A DNA stretch of 64,000 bases from Liopterus haemorrhoidalis (lineage: Eukaryota; Arthropoda; Insecta; Coleoptera; Dytiscidae), in the NCBI GenBank assembly GCA_963971575.1, contig OZ020615.1, forward strand, positions 64,799,379 through 64,863,378. The letters are read 5' to 3'. Made by a program: the position numbers and the translations under genes. Below the pieces are notes generated by a model. That model made no database searches. It worked only from the letters and a program-made list of their open reading frames with translations, and was not told the DNA's origin. Of this stretch, positions 24,725 to 37,494 are shown piece by piece; positions within the stretch are counted from its first letter, which is position 1; every line of letters starts with the position of its first letter.

Positions 24725-27385
24725 CATACGATTGTTTAAGAAACTGCAAAAAAAAGAGTAACATTATTTCTTTGACATTTTATATAATTTTAATTTGTAA
24801 ACGTAAGAATCTCAATTGTTTTCTGAATATGAAATATCAAAAAAAATAACTGTATTCTCACTCGTTTTTTGGCTCATCATTTGAACAGCTGTAGAAAAAT
24901 TGTTGTATGCAAAACATAAGAAAATATTATTAATTAATAATAATATAAATGCTATTATAACACTTATACCCCTATTCTGATCATTTTAATACAGCTGTAA
25001 TGTTAATCTGGTGAGATGTGCGACGTAGGGTCTTCGCGTATAACACCGCTGTTACAAGTAACATATTTAGTTCAGAATAGGTCTATTAGAGTAATGGTTA
25101 TAAACCGAGATATTGGACAGTCCCGAAAAGTCTAGTTGAGATACTTCGAGGCCCTAACTCGGGACAAACCTTGTAAACTGGGACATTTGAATACCCTATC
25201 AAAGATAGAGGCTTTAGGCGTAATATATCTCGTAGAAAATTAGAAACCGAGTTTGCGCTTCTTGACAACTAAATACGCATTTAGAACTATTTAAAATAAA
25301 TAAATTGGTTAAATAATGTAGATTTGTTGATCTGTGTTTTATTGTTGAGGATTTTATGTAAATTTTTAATTTAATTTGAAAAAAAAGTACCTTTTTAAAA
25401 TTCAACAAGTGAATATTTGAGTTGAAGTGTCATTTCATATGAAATGTCATTTTGCAACTATTTTGCTACCTGCTTTTTGACAGACGTGCTCTATTGTGGT
25501 CTCCTGACAGGGCTTCGCAGATAGATATGATTTGACGCTTGGGGTTATAATTTTAAGGGTATATAATTGTCTCAATAATTGTTATCATAGATAAATAGAA
25601 ACTTAGTTTTAGACCCGCCATCTTGTCTTTCTTCACGTATGTGTGTCAAGTGTACATTTGCTTTCCTTTTATATTATCTAGGTCACCACTAGGCATCATA
25701 ATAATTTCGGTACTAATATGTATACCACGAGACAGGACAAATACCGTTACAATATTCACCGGCCAATAAACGAAAACGGGAATTTTTTTCAAGAATAACG
25801 GTTATACGCAACAATGTGAAAAGAAAATCTCTAATTTCATTTTCAAACACACAAAATGATGTTAATTTCGTACTAATTATAACGGAAAATCCCAGTTGAG
25901 TCTAGCTTTCAAAGTACTATTTGAAAATATGTCATATTTTATTTTTAGTTAGACAATTTTAGGTTCTTTGTTACGAAAATAAGAATTACAGAATTACCTG
26001 TTAAATATATCCCAGTAACAATTGACAGGCAGCAACTAACGATAATCCAATCACAGTCAGACACAAACAGCGCGAAGTATTTTTTTAAAAATGTTAACAA
26101 CTCGTCACTTATGGTAAACAGCGTGAAATGTTAAGATGATACCACAATAATCTACTAACAAAATGGCTACAAACACTACGAACGTTGTTAAGTTGGCGTT
26201 TCACTTAAATATTCAATCAAATCACGTTTAAAACATCGATGTTTAAAAATGGTTCATTACATGTTTATAGTTTGGAAGAGAATATTCTTTTCCTTTGGAT
26301 GGAACACGTCACTTAGCCACGAATACTTGTTCCACTTTAGATCTTACGACGACCATAAAGGAATTTTCAATGTGGGGGGCGAGTTAGTGTATTAAAAACA
26401 CTTTAACCAAATGGTCACTGTTGACTTAAAAGCACTACTACACTAATCAATACACTTTTGCAATGTATTATCACTAAACACAGACGAACGACACTTAAAA
26501 CACTTCAAAAACACTATCTACATTCCTTTACTTTAATAAACACAACACTTTTAATGTTTATACGAGTAATCCAATTTGATTGTGATGTATATCCTAATTT
26601 AATACACAATTTACGAACAATGGACACAGGCGCGGCTGAAATTTAAACGAATGACACAACCGACGTTAATTACAAGACTGCCTGACACGGAATGATCAGA
26701 GGTGAAGAGGTGCGAGGTATTTTTCGCGCATGCGTTTATTGTTTTGTATAAGCGAAGTAGAACGAACTTTCCCGAACTTGACTTGTCGGTGCTAGGGAAC
26801 AAAGCTTTGCAAATCATATTGTATACCTACTTATGATGCTTGTAAAGCTATTACTTTCCAAATTAACAATGAAAAATTCTTTTGTTAATGACCACAAGCA
26901 TTTTTTACGCTTCACTAGTATTTAAAAGATCGAATTATACTTTAATTTCAACTTACGATAACACTGAACCTGTACAAAACATGTTACTCGTAACTCGTAA
27001 CTAAATAACTTCATATCGAGGGTTGATTTTAGATAATTACTTAATTTAACGATTCTAAAAGTAGCACATGATGATAAAATAATTCTCTCATACTTAAAGA
27101 ATATACAATGAGTTTTGATTTCAGATAAGCAAACGGAACTAAGCATTTTTGCTCTTTCAAACCGTTATACGGCGAACGACGTTTTATTTGCCGACATCCT
27201 TTAGATTTACCGGAGTTAACACGCGTTACAAAAACAAAAAAAGTAACGATTTATTTATAAAGGAATTTTAGAGATATTATAAGTTAAAAATCGCTAAATG
27301 TCGACATATTTTAGGCTAGTGATGAATAAATATAAAGAGTCTAGAGCAGTATTTCTCAACCAAAAACACCGCGGACCATATAATT
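24725..27385. other. Intergenic, little structure
   Basis: A small inverted pair, CCCCTATTCTGA at 24970 and TTCAGAATAGG at 25070, may be another MITE. Otherwise no gene or repeat that I can support. Confidence 0.45.
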
Positions 27386-28393
27386 AAGGTTACCATATTT
27401 TTTAGTTCAAAATTCGGGACGGGAGTTCATAGACGGGGGGAGGGGGGTTAATTATTGCAGCATGATTGTTTAATTAATTTTAATACAAATTATATAATAC
27501 AAATATTTCCAACCACAAATAATTAACTTATATTATTAAGAGGAACATTATTAAAATCACAGTATTTTCTAATTGAATTCAAAATTTATTCATTAAAATT
27601 ACTGATTAGAAATCTTTTTATATTTTTCCGAACTATGGATCTTTTTGAATAGGTCTTTTTTGCTTTGAAGCTTTATATAAAAATCCTCACAGTTTTCTTC
27701 ATAATTTACTTTAATCAGTATAATATTTGCTTTTAATTTGTCTACATCAAGTTTTACTCTTCCTGAGAGAATCGAACTTACTGTTTTATGTGTGAAGACA
27801 TGCACCTTATTTTAATATGTTTCTAGTTATTGACTGTGATATTCGATGGTAATTGGCCCCTTTACAGCCTCTTACCATCACCCTGAGTCTGTTCAAATTT
27901 TCGAACAGACTTTTTATCTTATTTATTTGTGTTTGTCTGTGCAAGATTTCTTTTATTGAGTATTCGTAATTTTATTGATTTTATCTTTTTATTGATTGTT
28001 TAATTTATTGTTTTTAATATGTAGTGTAGTCATTTAAATGGGCGGCGTTAGGCGCAAATAGCCTTCGTTGCTGTGTTCAAATTTTTTAACTAACTAACTG
28101 TCTACATCAAGTTGAGACTTGTCACTTGTCCAAAATTTGTTCATCAAGAAAAATACCTTTTCGGGAGATTTTTTTTAGTTTAGTAAAAATAATTTTAGTT
28201 GATATTTATTAAAAATAAAAATTGAAAATAAGTATCTTTTTTAAAATTCGGGACAAAAAGCTCGAATTCGGGACAAATATTGAATGAAAAAATTCGGGAC
28301 GCAAGACGAAAATTCGGGACTGTCCCGGTAAATTCGGGATTGTCCCGGTAAATTCGGGATTGTCCCGGTAAATTCGGGACGTATGGTGACCTT
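27386..28393. mobile_element. Possible hAT-like element with TTCGGGAC repeats
   Basis: Left tip TAAGGTTACCATA and right tip TATGGTGACCTTA are inverse. Both ends carry AAATTCGGGAC; the right end repeats GTCCCGGTAAATTCGGGATT three times (28313-28380). I find no matching 8-bp duplication, so it could be two separate ends. Confidence 0.5.
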
Positions 28394-28723
28394 ACCAAAA
28401 TTGAATATTTCACAATCGAACAAAAATAGAAATAGAACATTAATAGAAAGTTCAGTAAAAAATAATGGTAATAATTTAGATTGGGGCACCCAAAGCTACA
28501 TTTTTTTTAACGACCGATGATTGATCTATCTGTATCTCGGAGCGTAATAAAAAAAATATATAATAAAAAATTATTCACTTTCAAATCGTACTTGGAAGTA
28601 TAATTTGAAAACGAAATATTTTTAATCATTTTTAATGTTATTATGGTCAACTTAGGTCATCAAATTTTTTTACCAACTTACACATTGCGTTTTTGGGGAA
28701 AAATCGTATTCCCTCTACCTTGA

Positions 28724-28923
28724 TACAGTGAATTTCTTTCATTCTGCAACATTGAAATTATTGTTATGCATGGTTTCCCTAGTAACGACAAATTATTTTG
28801 ACAGCAATGTTAAATCGCCTATGTTACAAATTAAAAGAAACGCAATTTTATATTGTTGTCAGATTTCAATTACCATAGTAACGATAATACCTATATTGCA
28901 GGATAAAAGATATTCACTGTATA
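28724..28923. mobile_element. Small TA-type inverted-repeat MITE
   Basis: About 200 bp with ends TACAGTGAATTTC and (reverse) ATACAGTGAATATC. The open frame within it has no recognisable protein. Confidence 0.6.
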
Positions 28924-29804
28924 TTGTCATCTGACACTACCGATAGAGGCGCCACTGCATTGTACATCATGGCTCACGCAGATAGGATATTTTTGACAGG
29001 TTCCATAGTATCTTCATGTGATATTTATTGAAATTAATTTATTATTCAATATGAGGGTTGCGTTAAATGACATTTTCCGTTTTCTCAGTGCCCAAGTAAT
29101 CTCTACGGTTATAATTGAAGGTAATAAGGGTTTTTTTCCACGTTTCGGAACACGATGAAAACTTAGGTCTCTATCACGATCTACTTTTGCATTGCAAAGA
29201 TAAACAATTCACGTTGCATTTAATTTTTTCTTGCAATTTTAAAGATATTTTTTAAAAACTCGCTATGAAAACCACAGTAAACAAACTCAACTATCCTCCA
29301 CCTGTCAGTTTCTTAAAATCCCACTAGAACGGTGAACTTTAAGTTCACTCGTCTTAAAGATCTAGTGTGAAAAGGGTATAAGAATTCTCGGGAATTTGCT
29401 GGTATCACGCCGGGTCAGTCCAGCCCTGACCACTGATCTAAGGATTCTGAAATTTCTTATTTTATTTATTGATTTAAATATTTATTTTCTTTAATGGTTT
29501 TTTATATTGAATTTAGTTTTATTAATTTAATATTTAATGTATTAATATTTGAAAGAGTTTGAAAAGTTTGTGTTCTATAAATGAAATATTAAGTTGAGAA
29601 CATATTGCAATTTTCATTAGGAAAAGAGGAATGCTCCAAATGCATGAGTAATCAGAAAGCCTGTAACCCAGGAGGGGAAGAAACGATAAACTTTACAGGG
29701 AAAGGGAGCAAATACTGAGCTACTTAAGGGAACAACACAGTGGCGTACTCTCAGCACAATCTTAGGGTGACTTTCAAAAAAATATTCGCTAATTCAAATT
29801 CGAT

Positions 29805-31006
29805 AATAGACCATATTAGTGTGTCGTCACATACATGTGCTGCCATCTGAGAGCTGAGACCTTTCGAAGTTTTTGACTGGTTTAAAATACATGTGACATT
29901 ACTTTTGTTACTTTAATTTTATGAATATCTTCAATTTTGGAGCAAAAAATAGGTTTTTTTGATACAGTCTGTTCCAAACGGTTAAGTGGAACTAAATGGG
30001 ATTTTCGTTCTTTAAGGTTGTCACGAGAAGGGACCTTGCTGGGGTTATTTCATTTTTCACGTTGGAATGTCAAAATTTAAAATTCCAACAATGAAACCAT
30101 AGAAACGAATGACAGGTCAAAATTAAATTATTTTTTTTTACAAATTTTAATGACAAAAAAATAAATAAATGGGAAATTTGTATTAAGAATGCACAAAATA
30201 TCAAAATATAAAGAAAATGACATTTAAAAATGATATTAACCTTAACCAAAAAATGTTAATTGTAAGTATGATTTACAAAGCTTAAACAAAACGACCGAAA
30301 AGCACGATTTAAGCGATGAAAGTAACTAGATTGCAAAATCTAGTTCCGCTTAACCATTTGGAACAGACTGTAAATATATACTAATATATACAGTCCAGAT
30401 ACTTTATATTATAGAATATGATTTTATAAATATATAAATAAGGATTCGAAGATATATTTATAGGTTACGTTTTTAAATAATATGAAAATCGAAATATCTT
30501 TAGTATTTATTTAATTAACAATAACTAATCATTAATATTTTGTTTTATTGGTGTATTGTTTTGCTCCAAATTGAAACCATTACAGCCAGATTCTTAATTG
30601 CAATTTTTTTTCGTTTTTTGACAGATGAAAATGAAAAACAATAATGGATAAAATAAAAACATATTGTTCCTTCAAACCATTTAGATATGGCATACACAAT
30701 TATTGCTATGTTACTTGCCATAATAACGATTATTAACGTAAAATTTTCAAAATTAACCTGCAAAATAATATTGTTCTGCAAAAATAATGACATATTAAAT
30801 TGTAATGTATAAAATAAGAATTTTAATAAATAAATATCGACTTGTAGTTTTGATGTGAAGCATTCTCTTACTTTGAAAACTTAATTTATATTTCCAAAAT
30901 ACAATTTAACAAAAAAGCAACATACTAAATTCAAATAAAAGGAATCCAACAGCGAGACGGCAGCACTGAATCCCATTTTGTGACGTAGTTACTAATATGG
31001 TCTATT
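29805..31006. mobile_element. Inverted-repeat element X (about 0.8 kb plus insertion)
   Basis: The ends carry AATAGACCATATTAGT in inverted orientation followed by a CGTCAC word. Internal sequence matches element Y in reverse, and it contains M1 copy 3. Non-coding, TA-like flanks; superfamily uncertain. Confidence 0.8.
29965..30370. mobile_element. MITE M1, copy 3, inside element X
   Basis: 406 bp, bounded by TA. The corresponding place in element Y (near 50130-50150) is empty with a single TA, which proves the insertion and its borders. Confidence 0.92.
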
Positions 31007-31441
31007 AGTAAAACTAAATGAACATTGTTAATACTAAAAAAGGAAACCAGTTAAATTTTTTAACGCACAGCACTAAGAACAGGGCATGAGGAACGCACTC
31101 TGCAGGTAATGTTAGACATTAGGACGCTTGATGGCAGGGGGCGCCAAGGTTAAAGTGAGGACCTTTTTTATGTTTAGGTCTTTAGGTCTTCACTTGACAT
31201 TTAGATGTGAGAACCTTTGATTTAGCTCTTCACTTGAAATTTAAAAGGGAGGACCTTTTTTTTAGGTCTTCACTCACTAGGCGCTCCATTCAATCTTGCA
31301 TAAGGGCGCCAAAGACCCTCGCCCCAGTCCTGACTTAGAGCTGTTTTCAACACTCGATAAATAAATCTGCGATTGATAAATCTCAGATGAGGTATAATCA
31401 AATTATTATAAGAACATGACGTCACGAATTATTGCTTATTA

Positions 31442-31848
31442 CAGTCTGTTCCAAACGGTTAAGCGGAACTAAATGGGAATTTAGTTCTTTTAGGTTGTCA
31501 CGAGAAGGGACCTTGCTTGGGTTATTTCATTTTTCACGTTGGGATGTCAAAATTTAAAATTCCAACAATGAAACCATGGAAACGAATGACATATGTCAAA
31601 ATTAAATATTTTTTTTAGATATTTTAATGACAAAAAAATAAATAAATGGGAAATTTGTATTAAGAATGACACAAAAAATCAAAATATAAAGAAAATGACA
31701 TTTTAAAATGATATTAACCTTAACCAAAAAATGTTTATTGTAAGTATGATTTACAAAGCTTAAACAAAACGTCCCAAAGGCACGATTTAAACGATGAAAG
31801 TAACTAGATTGCAAAATCTAGTTCCGCTTAACCGTTTGGAACAGACGG
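31442..31848. mobile_element. MITE M1, copy 4
   Basis: 407 bp, bounded by TA (31440-31441, 31849-31850), same orientation as copies 2 and 3 and very close in sequence. Confidence 0.9.
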
Positions 31849-32088
31849 TACGTTTACATAATACGTATAGAAAATTAATATAAATACGTTTAGTAGGGTC
31901 AAATCCATATTTGATTTGGGATAATGCCCATGCATTATCAGGTTTTTCATATAAAATGTATACTAATTATCGGTTGCTAAAGAACGAATTAAGTTTAGTA
32001 GGTACTTATCACCCATTAAAAAAGAAATAAGAAGACCGTAAAATCCCTATATAAAACTTAACTTTCTTGCGCTATGTATTATCTAGAA

Positions 32089-32450
32089 CAGTGGTTCCCA
32101 ACCTTTTTTGTGGTGAGCACCCCTTTGAATGTGAAAATTAGCTCCCGCACCCCCATAAAAAATGAAATTCAGATTTTTTCAGTTGTCATATTTATATGTC
32201 AAATTGATAAAAATAAAAAGTGAAGAGCAAAAAAAAAGGAAATCGCATGAATATTTCTTTAAAATTGATCAAATTTCTTGATGTAGCATTCAGCGGTTCT
32301 TAACCTTGATAAAATTAGATAGATAATATACTTATTGAAAAATAATTTTTAATATTTAAAATTAGATTTTTTATATAAATTTTATAAATTTCTATAAATC
32401 GTCTCGCACCCCTCAAAATGCTTTCCCGCACCCCTGGTTGGGAACTACTG
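32089..32450. mobile_element. hAT-like MITE, TSD ATCTAGAA
   Basis: 362 bp, ends CAGTGGTTCCCAACC..GGTTGGGAACTACTG, perfect duplications at 32081-32088 and 32451-32458. Directly after the right duplication begins another hAT-type tip (CAGCGGTGGGCAAAC), for which I find no partner end. Confidence 0.92.
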
Positions 32451-32669
32451 ATCTAGAACAGCGGTGGGCAAACTTTTTTTGATAGTGATAACCTCAAAAT
32501 TTTCAAATATTTTATATTTTTAATTTGCTGCAAAACATGTTTATAGATTAATTTTAAAGTTGGGAATCTAGAAAAAATATTTATAAAATTCTATTTGGTT
32601 ACTTGAAAACGGTATGCAGTACCTAATAATTGGGGTTATTTTTGCGATCCATAGCGCAAAATACCGAGA

Positions 32670-32988
32670 TAGGGTGACCAGACGTACTCTTTTTAAGACT
32701 ATTATACTCTTTTTTGAGTAATATTTTCTATACTCTTACTTTTGACAAAAAAAAAAACCCTGAATATACTCTTTTTTTGATGGTCACTTGTTTTTATTAG
32801 GACCTTTTTTTTTTGCTCATCACTTCTATTTTGGGGGTGAGGCCTTTTTTTTGCTCATCACTTCCATCTTGGGAGTGAAGAGCTTTTTTTTTGCTCGTCA
32901 CTAGTATTTTTGAATGAGGACCTCTGTTTTTTGCTCATTATTTGATTTTTTGGAGTGTAACCTTTTTTTAGTATACTGGTCAAGCCTA
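32670..32988. mobile_element. hAT-like MITE, TSD TACCGAGA
   Basis: 319 bp, ends TAGGGTGACCAG..CTGGTCAAGCCTA, with perfect duplications at 32662-32669 and 32989-32996. The interior consists of T-rich units (T(n)-GCTCATCACTT..GGGGGTGAGG) akin to those in 6392-6773. Confidence 0.92.
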
Positions 32989-33172
32989 TACCGAGATATG
33001 AATATTTTGAATCAAAGATTTTTTTTGTGAAAAATGATTATTTAAGAGGTAGCTATTGCGATTTTTTCGTTTTGTTTGACGATTTCTTGAAAAAGTTGGG
33101 ATATTAAAGCGCGAAAATTCTTTTAAGCTAAACAAAGTGAGGTTTTCAAAATTCAAACTGCACGTTTCTATC

Positions 33173-35972
33173 CAGAGCTTCGAACCGTTATTTTTTTCGT
33201 TTCGGTTTTCGTTCCGGTTCAATTAAAAAATTATATATCAGTTCGGTTCCGGTTTTCGTTCCGGCAAAAATAACGGTTTTTTTCGGTTTTCGGTTCAGTT
33301 CAGAGTGATAAATTTTTAAATGCTTTTATATGTATTAGAAATTTATTTTCTACTATAATTCAGAAGTAATTTTTAATTTTTTTAATTTGCAAAAAGGGTA
33401 TGCTGCATCTTTGGCTAGTAGCTCCCAAAGAACATACAAACTTACTTAGAGCTATTAAAAATATTGAATGGAAAAAACATTCCAAAAATTTACCTTCACA
33501 ATACTTACGAAACATTTAAAATTCACAGAATTTTCAAGATTTGAAAAAAAAGGTGTACAGCACTTTAGGTTATTAGCGCCCAAAGAACATACATACTTAC
33601 AGCTGTTAAAAATATTGAAACGTAATAACATTCCAAAAATTTACTTACAAAAAAATTAAAATCAAAATAATTTTTTGAAATTTGTAAAAATAGTGTGCAG
33701 CATCTTTGGCTATTAGCACCCAAAGAACATAAAACTTAAAGCTATTAAAAATATTGAATCGAAAAAACATTTTCAAAACCATTTTCCTGCACAATATTTA
33801 CAAAAATCTTAAAATCTACAGAATTTTTTGAAATTTGAAATAATGGTGTACAGCAGTTTAGGCTATTAACGCCCATAGAACATACAGACTTACTTAGAGC
33901 TGTTAAAAATATTGAGACGTAAAAACATTCCAAAAATTCACAATACTTACAAAAAATTTAAAATCCACAGAATTTTTGTAAATTTAAGAAAATGGTGTAG
34001 CATTTTCGGCTATTAGCGCCCAAGGAACATACATACTTAGAGCTATTAAAAATATTCAATCGAAAAAACATAAAATTTACCTGTACAATACTTACAAAAA
34101 ATTTAAAATCCACAGAATTTTTGTAAATTTAAGAAAATGGTGTAGCATTTTCGGCTATTAGCGCCCAAGGAACATACATACTTAGAGCTATTAAAAATAT
34201 TCAATCGAAAAAACATAAAATTTACCTGTACAATACTTACAAAAAATTTAAAATCCACAGAATTTTTGTAAATTTAAGAAAATGGTGTGTAGCATTTTCG
34301 GCTATTAGCGCCCAAGGAACATACATACTTAGAGCTATTAAAAATATTCAATCGAAAAAACATAAAATTTACCTGTACAATACTTACAAAAAATTTAAAA
34401 TCCACAGAATTTTTGTAAATTTAAGAAAATGGTGTACCATTTTCGGCTATTAGGGCCCAAAGAACATACATACTTAGAGTTATTAAAAATATTTAATCGA
34501 AAAAACATAAAATTTACCTGTACAATACTTACAAAAAAATTAAAATCCACAGAATTTTTGTAAATTTAAGAAAATGGTGTGTAGCATTTTCGGCTATTAG
34601 CGCCCAAGGAACATACATACTTAGAGTTATTAAAAATATTTAATCGAAAAAACATAAAATTTACCTGTACAATACTTACAAAAAAATTAAAATCCACAGA
34701 ATTTTTGTAAATTTAAGAAAATGGTGTGTAGCATTTTCGGCTATTAGCGCCCAAGGAACATACATACTTAGAGCTATTAAAAATATTCAATCGAAAAAAC
34801 ATAAAATTTACCTGTACAATACTTACAAAAAATTTAAAATCCACAGAATTTTTTGAATTTTGAGAAGATGGTGTGCAGCATCTTTGGCTATTAGCTCCCA
34901 AGGGATGTCGACTCAGTATAGGATGTCCCTTCTTAACCGTTCAATACACACGCAACTTGTTTCATCACTATTGCACTTTTTCAAATTTTACTTTTTATAA
35001 AACTGGTAAAAATGTGTACACACAGGCACTTATGGCTACTAGCACTTAAAGTAGTTATTAATTTAAGGGTATTTTATACAAAAAATGCACTGGTCAACAT
35101 GTGTTGTTACTTACGTTTCATAAACGACTATGAACGAGAAATATTTGGAAGGATTAATGACGTAATGTCCACCAAAATTATCAAATAAAGTCTTAAGTAA
35201 AGAAATTAATCCTCTTAATTAGTTTCGCTAATGAGAATTTTAATGTGGATTTTTTTGCGTAGTTCTTTCTGTATTGCGTAAACAATAAATGGTCCACGAC
35301 AGTGCACAGCAATTTAAATATAAAAATTTAAAAATAATTTTTTAAATTTATAATAATTTTGTTAACCAGTATTAGCATTATAGGCTATTCTAAACATTTA
35401 CGCGGAACTAAATTGCTTTTGCGTAGTTCTGTATTTTAACAACAAATGTATAAACAATAAATGGACCCCAACAGTGCACAGCATTTTTAAATATAAAAAT
35501 GTTTTTTAAAATTTATTACAGGGCTTCGAACCGTTATTTTTTTCGTTTCGGTTTTCATTCCGGTTCAATTAAAAAAATATATATCAGTTCGGTTTGCGTT
35601 CTGACAAAAATAACGGTTTTTTTCGGTTCAGTTCCGAGTGATAAATTTTTAAATGTTTTTATTTGTATTAGAAATTTATTTTCTACTATAATTTAGAAGA
35701 ACATTTTATTCTTTATTTTTTAATAATCATACCAAGGCCGCTGCCAGGGGGGGGTTCCCCCTCCCCTGAAATAATAGAATCGCAATTTATTTTTTACTTG
35801 TCAGAAAAATTACGATTTTTTTCTGCTAATCAGTTTAAAAAATAATCTTAAATAAAATGTAATTTATATTCACCCACATAACCATTATCTGAACCGAAAT
35901 AAACCGATATTTTTTTTCGGTTCAGTTCCGACAAAAATAACGGTTTTTTTCGGATTTCAGTTCAAAGCCCCG
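33173..35972. mobile_element. Composite hAT-like element, TSD TTTCTATC, with internal satellite
   Basis: The outer tips are CAGAGCTTCGAACCG and (reverse right) CGGGGCTTTGAACTG, with perfect duplications at 33165-33172 and 35973-35980. The last 454 bp (35519-35972) alone resemble a complete unit of the family seen at 61762-62209. The first about 220 bp repeat that unit's left half. Between them lies a tandem array (33395-34910). Thus it is either two units in tandem or one unit greatly enlarged. Confidence 0.8.
33395..34910. repeat. Tandem array, unit about 160 bp
   Basis: About nine units built on a GGCTATTAGCGCCCAAGGAA core followed by TTAGAGCTATTAAAAATATT and CCACAGAATTTTTG. Central units (34000-34850) are nearly identical and outer ones diverge, as expected for unequal exchange. 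It has no coding sense. Confidence 0.85.
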
Positions 35973-35980
35973 TTTCTATC

Positions 35981-37399
35981 CTTTCCCATACGATTTCGAT
36001 TTTTTAAAAACATTTAAGTATAAAAAATTCAAATTTTTATTTATTTTTTCTAAATGTAACGCAAAACTATTCAGACTTTCAAAATTTCAACCGTAGATCA
36101 TTCTATCTCTTATTGTTTTTGAGATATATTCATATGAAAATTAAAAATTAGCCAATTTCAGCAATTTTCAAAATGAATTAAATAAAAGTGATAAAAATAT
36201 TTCAAATTATTTACTTACCTTGATTAGGTCCTAGAAGTACTTAAACTAGTGAACTGCTATCCTTCAGCTCAGTTGTTGCACTTCTACATCTCACTAGAAC
36301 GACGCAACTTTAACTACGTATTAGTACTACAAGAGTATTCTCTCTATAATATTGTTGAACTTTTGACACAATTCTCCTAAACCGTATCCAATGATTGCAC
36401 ATCCACATCTTACCAAAGCGAAGTGAGTACTTCTGCACAAGAAGAGCATTTATCGCCTCTTTATTCTATTTTACCTTTGATCGAGTAACATTACCTAAAC
36501 AACACACAAAAGTTAACCACCTACATCTCACCACATATAGTGTCCTCAACCATCTCTCTACGATGAGCCGTCATGGAAAAATCTCTGAACTCTGAAATCG
36601 ACTATAGGGGAAAAATTTTAAGATCGTAGCGCCACGCGGATTTATTTGAAACCATTCTAAATCAGATACCACTTGACATTTACTAGTAAATAATAGCGAA
36701 AAGTGTATCAAAAAACGACAAAAAATAAATAATTGTTTGGGATTTTCTGATTTTGTGGAGTGACATTACTTGTAAACATCTAAAATACTACATTTTGTGA
36801 TCTGGTTTTAAGTTATGGCGATTTTCCATTGTCGATTATTTTAACTATATTGGGGGAAATAATAATTCCCGTGTATTTACCAAGGGGTAGAAATCTACAA
36901 TGCTGGGCATATAATATTGTGTGGAGTCACTGAAAAAAACAGAGAGTTCATAAAGATTTATGCATTATGCTTACAGACTTGTGCATTACAAACCCACACA
37001 CAATAACAGGAATTTTCAAGATATGCGATAATAAATACAAAATTGAAAATATTTTTTGTAGTCACTATCATTAAAATGTAATGAGCAAACTTTGATATAA
37101 GGGCTCACTTTTTTTCCAATTTTTAAATTGTTTATCTAAACATCGCGTCGATTCCTAACCTCTTGCTTTCCCAATTTTGTTTCGAACCGTACGGTGTCTG
37201 ATATTAGTGGAAACAAATGAAACGATATTTCCGGGTTTCTTCTTTTCAATGAATTGCACATAGGCACACAACAATATGTATTATACATTTTTCAATGATT
37301 ATAATAAAACTTTAAAAACAAACTTCATACAAAACCAATACACAAAACGAAATGTTATCTGATGTACACAAGTTCATGAAACGCTCACCAGATGGTAGG
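35981..37399. other. Intergenic, no gene seen
   Basis: Right half of the R4 repeat (to about 36130) split by the hAT at 33173-35972, then unique AT-rich DNA. No coding frame. Confidence 0.5.
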
Positions 37400-37494
37400 G
37401 TGCTTAGCTGCAAATTACAGTGACTGTATAAAGACAGTGTGGCCATATGAACTGTAGCCGCCATGTTTATTCCAGATTTGTATTGGGTTATCAC

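Noticed and set aside
26458..26817. Overlapping short frames on both strands
   Set aside because: No homology, codon bias or splice context to support a gene.
31128..31330. Complete hAT MITE with CAGGGGGCGCCAAGG end
   Set aside because: The ends are only partly inverse and no duplication is visible; kept only as a source of the shared T-rich unit.
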